A stretch of 64,000 nucleotides of DNA from Spirosoma aureum (lineage in GTDB: Bacteria > Bacteroidota > Bacteroidia > Cytophagales > Spirosomataceae), in assembly GCF_011604685.1 (NCBI RefSeq), contig NZ_CP050063.1, positions 6,179,001-6,243,000 of the forward strand. The letters run 5' to 3'. This document shows positions 8,397 through 17,537 of this stretch, piece by piece. A program made the translations under genes and the position numbers. Within the stretch, counting starts at the first letter, position 1; every line of letters begins with the position of its first letter. The notes beneath the pieces were generated by a model. The model was not told the origin of the DNA, searched no databases, and saw only the letters and a list, made by a program, of their open reading frames with translations.

Positions 8397-9647
8397 ATGA
8401 CCAACACGATCCGTGCCGAAGTGGTTACTATCGGCGACGAAATATTATTCGGACAGATTACCGACACCAACACTGCCTGGCTTGGTACTGAACTTACCAA
8501 CATCGGCATTCGCATAGTCCGCAAGTCCTCAGTGGGCGATCAGGCCGACGCCATTCTTCAAATTCTTCACGAAGCGCACCAACGTGCCGACGTTATTATT
8601 CTGACCGGTGGTCTTGGCCCCACCAAAGATGATATCACCAAGAAAACACTCTGTACGTATTTTGGCGTCGATCTGGTCCGTAACGAAACGGCGCTGGCTT
8701 TGGTGACAAGTTTCTTTGAAAAACGGGGCCGCGAAATGACTGACCTCAACCGGGGACAGGCCGACTTACCAGCCAACGCTACGTACATTCAGAACGACTG
8801 GGGCACTGCTCCGGGCATGTGGTTCGAACATGACGGACGCGTGTACGTATCGTTGCCGGGCGTACCGTTCGAGATGAAACACCTGATGTCGAACCGGATT
8901 CTGCCCAAACTGCGCGAACATTTCAAGACGCCGATCATCAAGCATAAAATGATTCGGACGGTAGGTATTGGTGAATCATTTCTGGCCGAACGCATCGAAG
9001 CCTGGGAGGATGCTTTACCAGAACCGATAAAGCTGGCGTATCTGCCCAGTTTCGGTGGGGTCAAACTACGCCTGACTACGACTGGCGATAACGATGCCCT
9101 GCTTGACCAGCAACTCGATGAACAGGTCGGGAAAGTGCTGCCGTTAATCGAGAAAAATGTATTTGGTTACGATGACGATGAACTGGAAGATGTGGTCGGT
9201 CGCTTACTCAAAGGCAAACAGTTGACACTTGGTATCGCCGAAAGCTGCACAGGTGGTTATGTATCGTCGCAGATTACCAAAGTGCCGGGTTCGTCGGCCT
9301 ATTTCTGGGGCAGTATTGTCAGTTACAGCAATGCCGTTAAAGTGAATCAATTAGGTGTCGAACCGGCTACGTTGGAGCAGTTTGGTGCCGTTAGTGAAGA
9401 AACGGTTCGTCAAATGGCGGAGGGTGTCCGCAAAGCTCTTGGAACCAATGTTGGCATTGCAACCAGTGGTATTGCAGGCCCCGATGGCGGCACGCCCGAC
9501 AAACCCGTTGGCACTATCTGGATTGCCTGCGCCACCGACCAACGCACCGTGGCGAGATTACTCCGGCTCGGCCAGTATCGCGACCAGAACATTCAACTCA
9601 CCTCAACGTATGTGCTGAACATGCTGCGGGAAGAACTTTTAAACTAA
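8397..9647 (+). CDS. cinA: CinA: competence/damage-inducible protein with nicotinamide-nucleotide amidase domain
   Basis: From ATG 8397 the protein has 416 residues, matching two-domain CinA. The N-terminal MoCF-type domain (TIGDEILFGQ, TGGLGPTKDD at about 70-79) hydrolyses ADP-ribose or pyridine nucleotides. The C-terminal amidase domain (LGIAESCTGG with the catalytic S283) deamidates nicotinamide mononucleotide for NAD recycling. The frame extends upstream to 8322, but a TACTTTTG -7 box at 8317-8324 overlaps that start, so translation must begin at the later ATG. Confidence 0.95.
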   Translation: MTNTIRAEVVTIGDEILFGQITDTNTAWLGTELTNIGIRIVRKSSVGDQADAILQILHEAHQRADVIILTGGLGPTKDDITKKTLCTYFGVDLVRNETALALVTSFFEKRGREMTDLNRGQADLPANATYIQNDWGTAPGMWFEHDGRVYVSLPGVPFEMKHLMSNRILPKLREHFKTPIIKHKMIRTVGIGESFLAERIEAWEDALPEPIKLAYLPSFGGVKLRLTTTGDNDALLDQQLDEQVGKVLPLIEKNVFGYDDDELEDVVGRLLKGKQLTLGIAESCTGGYVSSQITKVPGSSAYFWGSIVSYSNAVKVNQLGVEPATLEQFGAVSEETVRQMAEGVRKALGTNVGIATSGIAGPDGGTPDKPVGTIWIACATDQRTVARLLRLGQYRDQNIQLTSTYVLNMLREELLN

Positions 9648-9736
9648 TGCCGAATAACACGTTCGGACTAATGAAACAAGCGGCTGGTTTGTTCAGTAGT
9701 CAGAACGTATCATTCGTCATTCATCATTAGAGAAAT

Positions 9737-11185
9737 ATGGCTCTCATTGACATGGTTATGCCCAAAATGGGCGAAAGCATAATGGAGTGTACGATTATTG
9801 CCTGGCTGAAGCAGCCCGGTGATCGTATTGAAGCCGACGAATCGGTGTTGGAAGTCGCTACCGATAAGGTAGATACCGAAGTTCCGGCTCCGCAAAATGG
9901 CATCCTGAAAGAAATTCTGGTTAATAATGGTGATGTTGTGGCGATTGGTGCGCCCATTGCCCGTATTGACGTTGAGGAAGAGATTGCAGCTGACACTCAA
10001 CCAATCCCTGATAAACCTCAGTTGGAGGCTAATCAGACGCCAGAAGGCATTGGCGATGTAGCGAATGTTCCTGCCGAACCTGAAAGCAGTGAAGTCTCTG
10101 AATCGGCACGCGAGCTGGAAACCAGCATTGCGGCCATGAGTAGCCGTACTGCCTTCCCGGAAAAAGCCGTTGCCGCTTCGGCTACTGCACTGGCTGGCAA
10201 TACGGCTGTTTTCTCCGATCGATTCTATTCACCGCTGGTGCTGAACATTGCAAAAGAAGAAGGTGTTTCGCGCGATGAACTCGATCGTATTCCGGGATCT
10301 GGCATCGGAAACCGGGTCACGAAAAAAGATATTCTGGCTTATGTAATCGACCGTTCTGAAGGTCGGCTTCAACCTTTAGCCAATAGTCAGCAGTCAGCAG
10401 TCAACGGCCAGCCTATAGCCCCCCCAATACAACCGTCAAGCAAACCGGCAAATCCGAAAAGCGCATCGCTCAACGGTCATACCGACATCATTCAGATGGA
10501 CCGGATGCGGAAAATGATCGCCCAGCGGATGGTGGAATCCAAGCAGATTTCGCCCCATGTCAGTTCGTTCGTTGAGGCCGATTTGACGCCCGTTGTTGAG
10601 TGGAGAACCCGCATCAAAGATCAGTTTAAGCAACAGACTGGCGAGAACCTAACCTACACCCCGATTCTGGTTGAAGCCATCGTAAAGGCCATTAAAGACT
10701 TTCCGATGATTAACATTTCGGTAGAGGGCGATTCGATACTGGTAAAAAAATCGGTCAATATAGGGATGGCGGTCGCCTTACCCAGTGGTAATCTGATCGT
10801 TCCGGTCATTCACGATGCCGATCAGTATAATCTGGTTGGCCTAACTAAAAAAGTGAACGAACTGACCAAACGCGCTCGTGAAAACAAACTTTCTGCCGAC
10901 GATCTGGCCGGTGGCACGTACACGATCTCCAATATCGGTACGTTCGGCAACCTGATGGGAACGCCCATTATTGTACAACCTCAGGTGGCCATTATGGCAT
11001 TCGGGGCCATTGTGAAAAAACCCGCCGTTATTGAAACACCCCAGGGCGATTTTATTGGCATTCGCCAGTTGATGTTTCTGTCGCACTCCTACGATCACCG
11101 CGTTGTCGATGGCTCGTTGGGTGGGCAATTTGTCCGGCGCGTGGCCGATTATCTGGAACAATTTGATATTAATCGAAAAATCTGA
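9737..11185 (+). CDS. 2-oxoacid dehydrogenase E2 (dihydrolipoamide acyltransferase)
   Basis: This is a 482-residue E2 core subunit. It has a lipoyl domain (residues 1-75, lipoylated K44 in ATDKVDTEV), a long linker, an E3/E1-binding domain (about 170-210, YSPLVLNIAKEEGVSRDELD), a second linker, and the catalytic acyltransferase domain with H454 and D458 in DHRVVDG. The absence of E1 and E3 genes nearby means the substrate (pyruvate, 2-oxoglutarate or branched-chain acids) cannot be decided; the sequence looks most like the branched-chain type of Bacteroidota. The second linker (around 10381-10440) is encoded by repeat-like DNA. A long hairpin starts at the stop codon. Confidence 0.9.
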   Translation: MALIDMVMPKMGESIMECTIIAWLKQPGDRIEADESVLEVATDKVDTEVPAPQNGILKEILVNNGDVVAIGAPIARIDVEEEIAADTQPIPDKPQLEANQTPEGIGDVANVPAEPESSEVSESARELETSIAAMSSRTAFPEKAVAASATALAGNTAVFSDRFYSPLVLNIAKEEGVSRDELDRIPGSGIGNRVTKKDILAYVIDRSEGRLQPLANSQQSAVNGQPIAPPIQPSSKPANPKSASLNGHTDIIQMDRMRKMIAQRMVESKQISPHVSSFVEADLTPVVEWRTRIKDQFKQQTGENLTYTPILVEAIVKAIKDFPMINISVEGDSILVKKSVNIGMAVALPSGNLIVPVIHDADQYNLVGLTKKVNELTKRARENKLSADDLAGGTYTISNIGTFGNLMGTPIIVQPQVAIMAFGAIVKKPAVIETPQGDFIGIRQLMFLSHSYDHRVVDGSLGGQFVRRVADYLEQFDINRKI

Positions 11186-11275
11186 CCGGGATTGATCTGA
11201 TCCAGGGATTTATGGGATTTTGCTTTCTGCTGGAAGAAATCCTGTAAATCCCTGGATCAGATCATTCCTGGTTCA
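11185..11275 (+). repeat. Long imperfect inverted repeat at the 3' end of the E2 gene
   Basis: The left arm (11185-11222) and right arm (about 11234-11275) pair over roughly 35 bp with few mismatches; the core GATCTGATCCAGGGATTTA is perfectly matched. The outline (ACC-GGATTG..., AGGGATTTA, GATTTTG, loop with TTTC) is shared with the element at 31915, although the stem sequence differs. It may act as a terminator or mRNA-end stabiliser, or be a dispersed repeat. Confidence 0.75.
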
Positions 11276-11283
11276 AAACGTGT

Positions 11284-11811
11284 ATGAAACAACGCATTGC
11301 TATTGACATGGATGATGTCATGGCCGACACTCACGCCAAATTTGTTAAGCTCTATCTGGAAGGCGAAATGCCTCGATATACGCTCGAAGAATTAAAAGAA
11401 AAATCATTCCATGAATTGTTCGATGAACACGAGTACAAGGCCATATCGGAGCGTGTTTATGAAGTGGGATTCTTCCGTGATATTCCGGTAATGGAAGGGG
11501 CTCAGGATGTTATTGCCGATCTGATGACGAAATATGATGTTTTTGTTGCTTCGGCTGCTCAGGAATTCCCTAATTCGTTACGGGAAAAGTGGGATTGGCT
11601 ACAGGAACATTTTCCGGCTCTCTCCTGGCACAACTACATCTTTCTGGGCGATAAGAGCGTCCTGAATACTGACTTTCTGATCGACGATCTGCCGCGCAAC
11701 CTGCGTACGTTTCAGGGCGAAGGCTTGCTGTTCGATGCCCTGCATAATCGGGATGACCAGCAGTTTCGGCGCGTAACGTCCTGGCAGGATGTAGCAACAG
11801 CGCTCCTATAA
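11284..11811 (+). CDS. 5'(3')-deoxyribonucleotidase, NT5C type
   Basis: This 175-residue HAD-superfamily phosphatase carries motif I as DMDDVMADT with nucleophile D8 and acid D10, motif II around FVASAAQE, and the late acidic motif FLIDDLPRNL. The NT5C group dephosphorylates deoxynucleoside monophosphates and helps balance dNTP pools. It follows the E2 gene after the inverted repeat and probably has separate expression. Confidence 0.85.
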   Translation: MKQRIAIDMDDVMADTHAKFVKLYLEGEMPRYTLEELKEKSFHELFDEHEYKAISERVYEVGFFRDIPVMEGAQDVIADLMTKYDVFVASAAQEFPNSLREKWDWLQEHFPALSWHNYIFLGDKSVLNTDFLIDDLPRNLRTFQGEGLLFDALHNRDDQQFRRVTSWQDVATALL

Positions 11812-11854
11812 CGCCTTACAATTTGTCGGCATTTTTTTAGAATAACTACCAAAA

Positions 11855-11886
11855 CAAAAAGTCCCGACATATGCCGGGACTTTTTG
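11855..11886. terminator. Bidirectional hairpin terminator
   Basis: An 11-bp stem (AAAAAGTCCCG 11856-11866, with 11875-11885) has an A run on one side and a T run on the other. It lies between the converging deoxynucleotidase and desaturase genes. Confidence 0.9.
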
Positions 11887-11906
11887 TTTGTGTCATATTG
11901 GGCTGA

Positions 11907-12713
11907 TCAGGCTTCTATTTCGTCTTCAACCCGTCGGTCATGCCCAACTTCGAACTGAGCCTTTTTGCTTTCTGCTGAAGGCCTCATACGAACAATATGA
12001 AGCTTATGTAAAAGACCGATAACCGGATAGGTTGGATCAAATTCAAACCACTTGGCTCCAAAATTGGCCGAGTTAGGGCGTTTGTGGTGGTTATTCTGAA
12101 ATAATTCACCCATCATCACAACATCCAGAATCAGGGAATTCTTCGACTTGTCATGGTTATCGAAGTTAGCATAGCCATACTTGTGGCCGCTCCAGTTGAT
12201 GATTGCACCGTGTACGGGCCCCATGACGAAGTGAACAGGCAACAGGAAGAAAAACGCCCAGTGCATATCCAGATAAATAAAAGCAAAGACGTAGAACAGG
12301 CTATAAAGCACCCCCCAACCGGCTCTTGAGATCCAGGAATCACCAAGCTTTTCGATAAAATTCCACTCTGGATAATTCCGGTCGAATTGCTTTTCGATAA
12401 CCTGTTTACGATGCAGAACGGCATTGTAAATATTTTTGGTCTGCCACATCATCGTGAATACGTTCTTTGTATGATGGGGCGAGTGAGGGTCTTTGGGTGT
12501 GTCGCTAAACGCATGGTGCATCCGGTGTAATACGGCATAAGCCCGTGGGCTCAGGTAGGATGATCCCTGCGATAGATAGGTCAGGAAATAGAAGAACCGC
12601 TCCCAAAACTTGCTCATGGCGAACATTTTATGGGCTGAGTAGCGATGCAGAAAGAATGTTTGGCAAAACAGGGACAAATACCAGTGTCCGATGAATGCGG
12701 CCAGTACAATCAC
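11907..12713 (-). CDS. Acyl-CoA/fatty acid desaturase
   Basis: This 268-residue membrane di-iron enzyme has the three histidine boxes: H23/H28 (HRYSAH), H63/H66/H67 (HRMHH) and H209/H210 (QNNHHKRP). Hydrophobic segments lie at 1-20, 40-55 and 130-170. It introduces a double bond into fatty acyl chains and so adjusts membrane fluidity. The only plausible start is a GTG at 12713, since an in-frame stop lies five codons upstream; two ATT codons in between are less likely. Confidence 0.9.
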   Translation of the reverse strand: MIVLAAFIGHWYLSLFCQTFFLHRYSAHKMFAMSKFWERFFYFLTYLSQGSSYLSPRAYAVLHRMHHAFSDTPKDPHSPHHTKNVFTMMWQTKNIYNAVLHRKQVIEKQFDRNYPEWNFIEKLGDSWISRAGWGVLYSLFYVFAFIYLDMHWAFFFLLPVHFVMGPVHGAIINWSGHKYGYANFDNHDKSKNSLILDVVMMGELFQNNHHKRPNSANFGAKWFEFDPTYPVIGLLHKLHIVRMRPSAESKKAQFEVGHDRRVEDEIEA

Positions 12714-12932
12714 AATAATGACTGATTAAAAGGTGAACAACCGAGTGACATAAGAATACTCCTACAAAACTAACGAAATTTAAACCGTTTTGGCTTGCCG
12801 TCTCCAAATAATACTTTAATTATTTTGAAATTCAGGCCTTTAGAGCGAATGGAGAGTGGTTATAAAGTAGGCAATTCCGTACCAGTGAAATAGTACGAGA
12901 ACCGATGAGACAACTTACTTTTTCACAAATTC

Positions 12933-13595
12933 TTAGTTCGTTGTTGTAGCGTATTGAAGCAAATTGGCGCCCATTCGAAGGGCCTGTTGCCGTGTTGGCT
13001 CAGGATCATTGTAAACGCTTTGATCTTCCCAGCCATTACCCAAATCACACTCGTAACTATAAAAGCAGACCAGACGGCCCTGATAGATCAGGCCAAATCC
13101 TTGCGGAGCTTTTCCATCATGCTCGTGCACTTTAGGCAGCCCACTGGCAAATTTAAACTTCTGCTGATAGACGGGGTGATTGAACGGCAACTCCACAAAC
13201 GAAAGTTCAGGAAAGACTTTCTTCATCTCGCGACGAATAAATTTATCCAGGCCATAGTTGTCGTCAATGTGTAGAAATCCTCCCGAAATCAGGTATCGGC
13301 GCATATTTTGTACGTCACCTTCACTGAACGTGACGTTACCGTGGCCAGTCATGTGAACAAATGGATATCCGAATATATCCGGGCTTCCGGGTTCAACAAT
13401 ATCCTCTTCGGGGAAGATGTTCATCCGAAGATTGGCATTGGCAAACTTGATCAGGTTCGGCATTGATGTTTTATTGGCATACCAGTCGCCCCCACCGTTG
13501 TACTTCAACTTGGCAACTTTATAAGCATACTGCGCATGCGCAGCAAAGAATGATGATTGAAGAATAACAACTAAGATGAACAGCAGCTTTTTCAT
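12933..13595 (-). CDS. DUF4159 domain-containing protein
   Basis: From ATG 13595 this is a 220-residue protein with a signal peptide (MKKLLFILVVILQSSFFAAH). The DUF4159 domain follows, including FGYPFVHMTGHGNVTF and YLISGGFLHIDDNYG, a flavodoxin/glutamine amidotransferase-like fold without an obvious catalytic triad. Function is unknown; relatives often sit in gene sets with MoxR/VWA proteins, and such a pair lies just upstream here. Its ATG overlaps the stop of rsmE (13592-13595), so the two are translationally coupled. Confidence 0.85.
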   Translation of the reverse strand: MKKLLFILVVILQSSFFAAHAQYAYKVAKLKYNGGGDWYANKTSMPNLIKFANANLRMNIFPEEDIVEPGSPDIFGYPFVHMTGHGNVTFSEGDVQNMRRYLISGGFLHIDDNYGLDKFIRREMKKVFPELSFVELPFNHPVYQQKFKFASGLPKVHEHDGKAPQGFGLIYQGRLVCFYSYECDLGNGWEDQSVYNDPEPTRQQALRMGANLLQYATTTN

Positions 13596-14299
13596 GTATT
13601 TATAAAATTTAATAACTGACAAGCCGTCAGTGCAGCGGTTTCTGTACGCAGTCGGTTAGGACCAAGCGTCACCATCTGAAAGCCAGCGGCAACAGACTGT
13701 TGAATTTCTTTTTCCGAAAAATCACCTTCGGGCCCAATCAAAACCGCATACCGGCCAGCAGTTGTAGCTGCCCTGGCCAACTGTATGACAGTTTCATTTT
13801 CGGGTAAGTGAGCGATGTACAATTGTTCTTCCTGAAAGGTCGGCCCGCCTACTGTTTTTAGTAAATCACTAAACGAAACGGCATCATCCAGCTGGGGCCG
13901 AAACGACTGCAACGACTGCTTCATAGCAGCAATGGCAATTTTCTCAAGCCGATCAAGCTTCAGCACCCGACGTTCTGAATGTTGACCAAAAAAGAAACTG
14001 ATTCGCTCAATACCAATTTCGACAGCTTTTTCGATAAACCACTCAATACGGTCTATATTTTTTGTTGGCGCTACACAAATTCGGATCGAAAACGGGCGCG
14101 GAGCGGTCACGTGGGTGTCGATTATTCGAAACGTACACCGTCGACTATCGGCCAGAGTAATAACGGCCGAATGCCGGTTTCCGTGTCCGTCCGTTATGGC
14201 AATCGAGTCGCCAATACCCAGACGCAGGGTTTTGACAGCATGGCGGGAATCGTCTTCGGTGAGGTAAAGAACTGGCTCTGGCTGATAAAATAAATGCAT
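13592..14299 (-). CDS. rsmE: 16S rRNA (uracil(1498)-N(3))-methyltransferase
   Basis: At 235 residues this has the normal RsmE length. An N-terminal PUA-like domain (HAVKTLRLGIGDSIAITDG) precedes a SPOUT-class knotted methyltransferase domain with VAPTKNIDRIEWFIEKAVEI, the SAM-binding LIGPEGDFSEKEI and LGPNRLRTETAAL. It methylates U1498 in the decoding region of the small ribosomal subunit. It forms an operon with the DUF4159 gene. Confidence 0.95.
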   Translation of the reverse strand: MHLFYQPEPVLYLTEDDSRHAVKTLRLGIGDSIAITDGHGNRHSAVITLADSRRCTFRIIDTHVTAPRPFSIRICVAPTKNIDRIEWFIEKAVEIGIERISFFFGQHSERRVLKLDRLEKIAIAAMKQSLQSFRPQLDDAVSFSDLLKTVGGPTFQEEQLYIAHLPENETVIQLARAATTAGRYAVLIGPEGDFSEKEIQQSVAAGFQMVTLGPNRLRTETAALTACQLLNFINT

Positions 14300-14425
14300 A
14301 GATTACAAAAATACGCATTCAGGGAATGAGAGCCATCATTTGCTGATAATGTCGGACCAGAGCATAACCCAAGAAGGCAGAACGAACCCAAACTACCGAA
14401 GAGAAAACCTTAGAACATTTGTACG

Positions 14426-15646
14426 TTATGGCACAAACACTACTTTCGGATTCTTCAAACTTTTCATCGCCTGCTCCAGGCCGTTCAGCGTGAGTGGAAA
14501 CATTCGATTACCTGACCACTCGCGGATGAGCGATGTACTTTGTGTATATTTCCAATAAGCCGCAACATTGGGGTTAAGCCAGACCAAACTCGGATATTGA
14601 GCCTTAAATCGGTCGAGCCAGACAATGCCGGCCTCTTCGTTGTAGTGTTCTACACTCCCTTTAGCCATTGTAATTTCGTAGGGCGACATGGCCGCATCGC
14701 CAACAAAAATCACTTTATAATCTTTGTTGTATTTATGTAGTACTTCCCATGTAGGCACGCGTTCACGTCGGCGCAGGTTATCTTTCCACAGGGTTTCATA
14801 AACACAATTATGGAAGTACATAAACTCAAGATGCTTGAACTGATAGCGGGCCGCCGAGAACAGATGCGAACACAGTTCGATATGCTCGTCCATTGAACCT
14901 CCCACATCAAAAAGCATCAACACTTTTACTCGATTCTTACGCGATGGCTGCATCTGAATGTCCAGCAGACCTGCATTACGGCTCGTGCTATCGATTGTAC
15001 CGTCAATGTCCAGTTCATCCTCAACTCCCTCACGGGTTAGAATTCGCAACCGGCGCAGGGCCATTTTCAGGTTGCGCGTATTCAGCTCAATACTGTCATC
15101 GAGATTTTTGTAGTCACGTTGTTCCCAAACTTTCGATGCACTGCGGTTACCGCCAGTTGGAGATTTTTCACCACTATCCAGGTTAAATCCTTCCTGCGAA
15201 CTACCCATACCATTGGTTCCAAACGGTGACGTTCCATCCGTTCCAATCCAACGACTACCACCGAATAGTGGTCCGGTCGCATTCTGCTCGTCAAGTAATT
15301 CGCGAAATTGCTGCCAGAGTGCATCCACGCCACCAGCAGCGTCAAGATCAACCCGATCCTCATCGGTTAGTTGATTTTCGATCGCATCTTTTAACCATTC
15401 GGGGGGGACATCGGGGAGACTTTCCAAAGGTGTCGACTGTTGGCCGGTAATATACTCGCCAAACAGTCGGTCGAACAAATCAAGGTGTTGTTCGTGCTTG
15501 ATGAGGGCTGTTTTGCTCAGGTAATAAAAATCTTCGACGCTCGTACTCCCGGCATCGCTCCGCAACGCCGACAATAACGTCAGATATTCCGGCAAAGTGA
15601 CCGGCAAAGCGTGTTTACGGAGGAGGAGAAAGAAATCGAGAAACAC
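14426..15646 (-). CDS. VWA domain protein, CoxE-like
   Basis: This is a 406-residue cytoplasmic protein. The N-terminal 230 residues are helical. The von Willebrand A domain carries the MIDAS motif DVGGSMD at about residue 245 and the later threonine/aspartate region VGDAAMSPYE. Together with the MoxR ATPase 72 bases upstream it forms the usual MoxR-CoxE pair, a chaperone-like system that helps metal insertion or complex assembly on an unknown client. The middle (about residues 140-175) is Gly/Ser-rich linker. Confidence 0.85.
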   Translation of the reverse strand: MFLDFFLLLRKHALPVTLPEYLTLLSALRSDAGSTSVEDFYYLSKTALIKHEQHLDLFDRLFGEYITGQQSTPLESLPDVPPEWLKDAIENQLTDEDRVDLDAAGGVDALWQQFRELLDEQNATGPLFGGSRWIGTDGTSPFGTNGMGSSQEGFNLDSGEKSPTGGNRSASKVWEQRDYKNLDDSIELNTRNLKMALRRLRILTREGVEDELDIDGTIDSTSRNAGLLDIQMQPSRKNRVKVLMLFDVGGSMDEHIELCSHLFSAARYQFKHLEFMYFHNCVYETLWKDNLRRRERVPTWEVLHKYNKDYKVIFVGDAAMSPYEITMAKGSVEHYNEEAGIVWLDRFKAQYPSLVWLNPNVAAYWKYTQSTSLIREWSGNRMFPLTLNGLEQAMKSLKNPKVVFVP

Positions 15647-15718
15647 AGTTTGAAGGATCTACGGGAGGAGTTATAACTATCAAGCTCATGATTTATTCAT
15701 AATTCCAATCGTATTGTT

Positions 15719-16567
15719 TTAATACGGTCGTCCACCTTTTTTGCGCAGGGCCAGCATCAGGTCGGTATCCTGCTCATTTTTGAGCAATGAACCCAGATAA
15801 GGAGGCAGTTCATTAAGCGCATCCAGATCCGTCAGATCATCCTGCGTAACACCCGCCACTAACAATAAACGAATCCAGTCAATCAGTTCACTCGTCGATG
15901 GCTTCTTTTTGAGCGCTTTTACATCGCGGATGCTGTAGAAAACCGACATCGCTTTTATCATCAACTCCTGCGACAGATTGGGGAAATGAACCGTAATAAT
16001 CTGCTGCATCGTCTCCCGGTCCGGGAAACGGATGAAGTGAAAAAAGCATCTGCGCAGAAACGCATCGGGTAATTCTTTTTCGTTGTTAGACGTAATGATA
16101 ACTACCGGCCGATGTTTGGCCGAGATCGTCCGGCGAAGTTCATAGCAGTAGAACTCCATCCGGTCGAGTTCCTGAAGCAGATCATTGGGAAATTCAATAT
16201 CGGCTTTATCGATCTCATCGATCAGTAAAACGGCCTGCTCCTCTGATTCGAAAGCCTCCCAAAGCTTTCCTTTTTTGATGTATGCGTCAATATCTCCGAT
16301 CCGCTCGCTTCCGAGTTGCGAATCCCGCAACCGCGATACGGCGTCATATTCATAAAGCCCCTGCTGTGCCGATGTTGTCGATTTGATATGCCAGGTATAG
16401 AGCGGCTTACCGAGCGCCTGTGCAATCTCGTAGGCCAGCAACGTTTTACCGGTGCCGGGTTCACCTTTAATCAGCAGCGGCTTCTGAAGCTGGATAGACG
16501 CGTTCACGGCCGTACTGAGTTCACGGGTTGCAACGTAGGTATCGGTGCCCGAAAAATTAGTTTTCAT
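15719..16567 (-). CDS. MoxR-family AAA+ ATPase
   Basis: This 282-residue protein has Walker A GEPGTGKT (35-42), Walker B LLIDEID (114-120), sensor 1 in VIITSNNEKELPDAF and the arginine finger region FLRRCFFHF. MoxR ATPases work with VWA proteins as assembly chaperones. The VWA partner follows directly. The DUF4159 and rsmE genes come next on the same strand. Confidence 0.9.
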   Translation of the reverse strand: MKTNFSGTDTYVATRELSTAVNASIQLQKPLLIKGEPGTGKTLLAYEIAQALGKPLYTWHIKSTTSAQQGLYEYDAVSRLRDSQLGSERIGDIDAYIKKGKLWEAFESEEQAVLLIDEIDKADIEFPNDLLQELDRMEFYCYELRRTISAKHRPVVIITSNNEKELPDAFLRRCFFHFIRFPDRETMQQIITVHFPNLSQELMIKAMSVFYSIRDVKALKKKPSTSELIDWIRLLLVAGVTQDDLTDLDALNELPPYLGSLLKNEQDTDLMLALRKKGGRPY

Positions 16568-16683
16568 AGTTGGCCTGTTCAGTATACGGTAGGCAGTTTT
16601 CAGTCAGCAGTTCTCCATGAACAGTCTTTGGCCACTACGCCCCTATTTACCGGATACTGCCAACTGTAGACTGAACGCTATTA

Positions 16684-17244
16684 CTACTCTTCTCCGTTGC
16701 TGGTAAATGAATACAGCGTGTTATCTAAATGCAGGTTATTGTCTTTAAAATTACGGACAAAGTCCTCAATTACTTCATCGGTAATCTCTTCAACGTTCAG
16801 GCATACATCCAGACTGATACCATAGTCGAATTCAGTGTCAACCTCTACGTGCTCCTGTACTTTTACCGTTTCAGTTTCTTCAATTTCCTCAATTATTTCG
16901 GTCAGAGCTGTTTCAGCTTCCTCCTCCAGTTCAGGAGCGATTTTATAGGTTGGCTTACGGTCCTCGGGTGGAACATACTCTGGAAACGTCTTCTGCACTT
17001 CCTCAACGGCCATTTCATATACCAGGCTGCTGTGGTGCAGGCGCAGCGTGTAAACCAGTGCATCAAAGATCACCTCCTGCCCCTGATAGGACCCTGGAAA
17101 CTGAATATGAACGCATTCGCCGGATTCCAGCACGTCGAGATCATCGTCTTCAACATACACAAACGATTTACCTTCCTGCTGGCACTCTTCCTTGAGTGCG
17201 TTTATTTCTTCGGGATTAAATCCCTCATTTTTGTAGTTTGCCAT
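16684..17244 (-). CDS. Acidic protein of unknown function upstream of moxR
   Basis: This is a 186-residue protein without signal peptide or membrane segment. The first 100 residues look folded (FVYVEDDDLDVLESGECVHI, then VIFDALVYTLRLHHSSLVYE). A very acidic stretch (about 118-140, ELEEEAETALTEIIEEIEE) and a closing domain follow. I do not recognise a family. It is transcribed toward the moxR-VWA pair, 116 bases away, and could be part of that unit, for example as a client or adaptor, but only location suggests this. Confidence 0.65.
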   Translation of the reverse strand: MANYKNEGFNPEEINALKEECQQEGKSFVYVEDDDLDVLESGECVHIQFPGSYQGQEVIFDALVYTLRLHHSSLVYEMAVEEVQKTFPEYVPPEDRKPTYKIAPELEEEAETALTEIIEEIEETETVKVQEHVEVDTEFDYGISLDVCLNVEEITDEVIEDFVRNFKDNNLHLDNTLYSFTSNGEE

Positions 17245-17304
17245 AGGGCAAAACTACTATTTCTTAACAAGAAACCATATTCGGTTATATCTCTGATGTA
17301 GCGT

Positions 17305-17451
17305 TCATTCACCGTTTCCTAGCGTCCGGCACCAAATGGCCGAGTTAAACGGATCCGAGAATTTAGGGGCCTGGGTTATTGACTCGTCGGTAAAGGTATT
17401 CAGAAAGTCGATCACGTTCGCAATTTCTGGGACGGGCACGCCCACGGCAGA
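17305..17451 (-). pseudogene. Remnant of a di-haem cytochrome c peroxidase-like gene (C-terminal end)
   Basis: The minus strand has a 48-codon open stretch ending in TGA at 17305-17307. It encodes PEIANVIDFLNTFTDESI followed by TQAPKFSDPF. This matches the C-terminal pattern of MauG-like/cytochrome c peroxidases (VAFLNTLTDE...PRFSDPF). The frame is closed upstream by TAA at 17452-17454 and there is no haem motif, so only a tail survives. The identification rests on recalled family pattern. Confidence 0.5.
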
Positions 17452-17537
17452 TTAACCAAAAATTGGTAGCTTGCCGATAACACTACTTTCCTGGACAAAA
17501 GCCAATTCACGTTGGTTTATCTGACAATTCTTAAGCT

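Noticed and set aside
16729..17301. 190-codon open frame opposite the acidic protein gene
   Set aside because: The reverse complement of Glu/Asp-rich codons naturally gives a Phe/Leu-rich open frame; it is a composition artefact.
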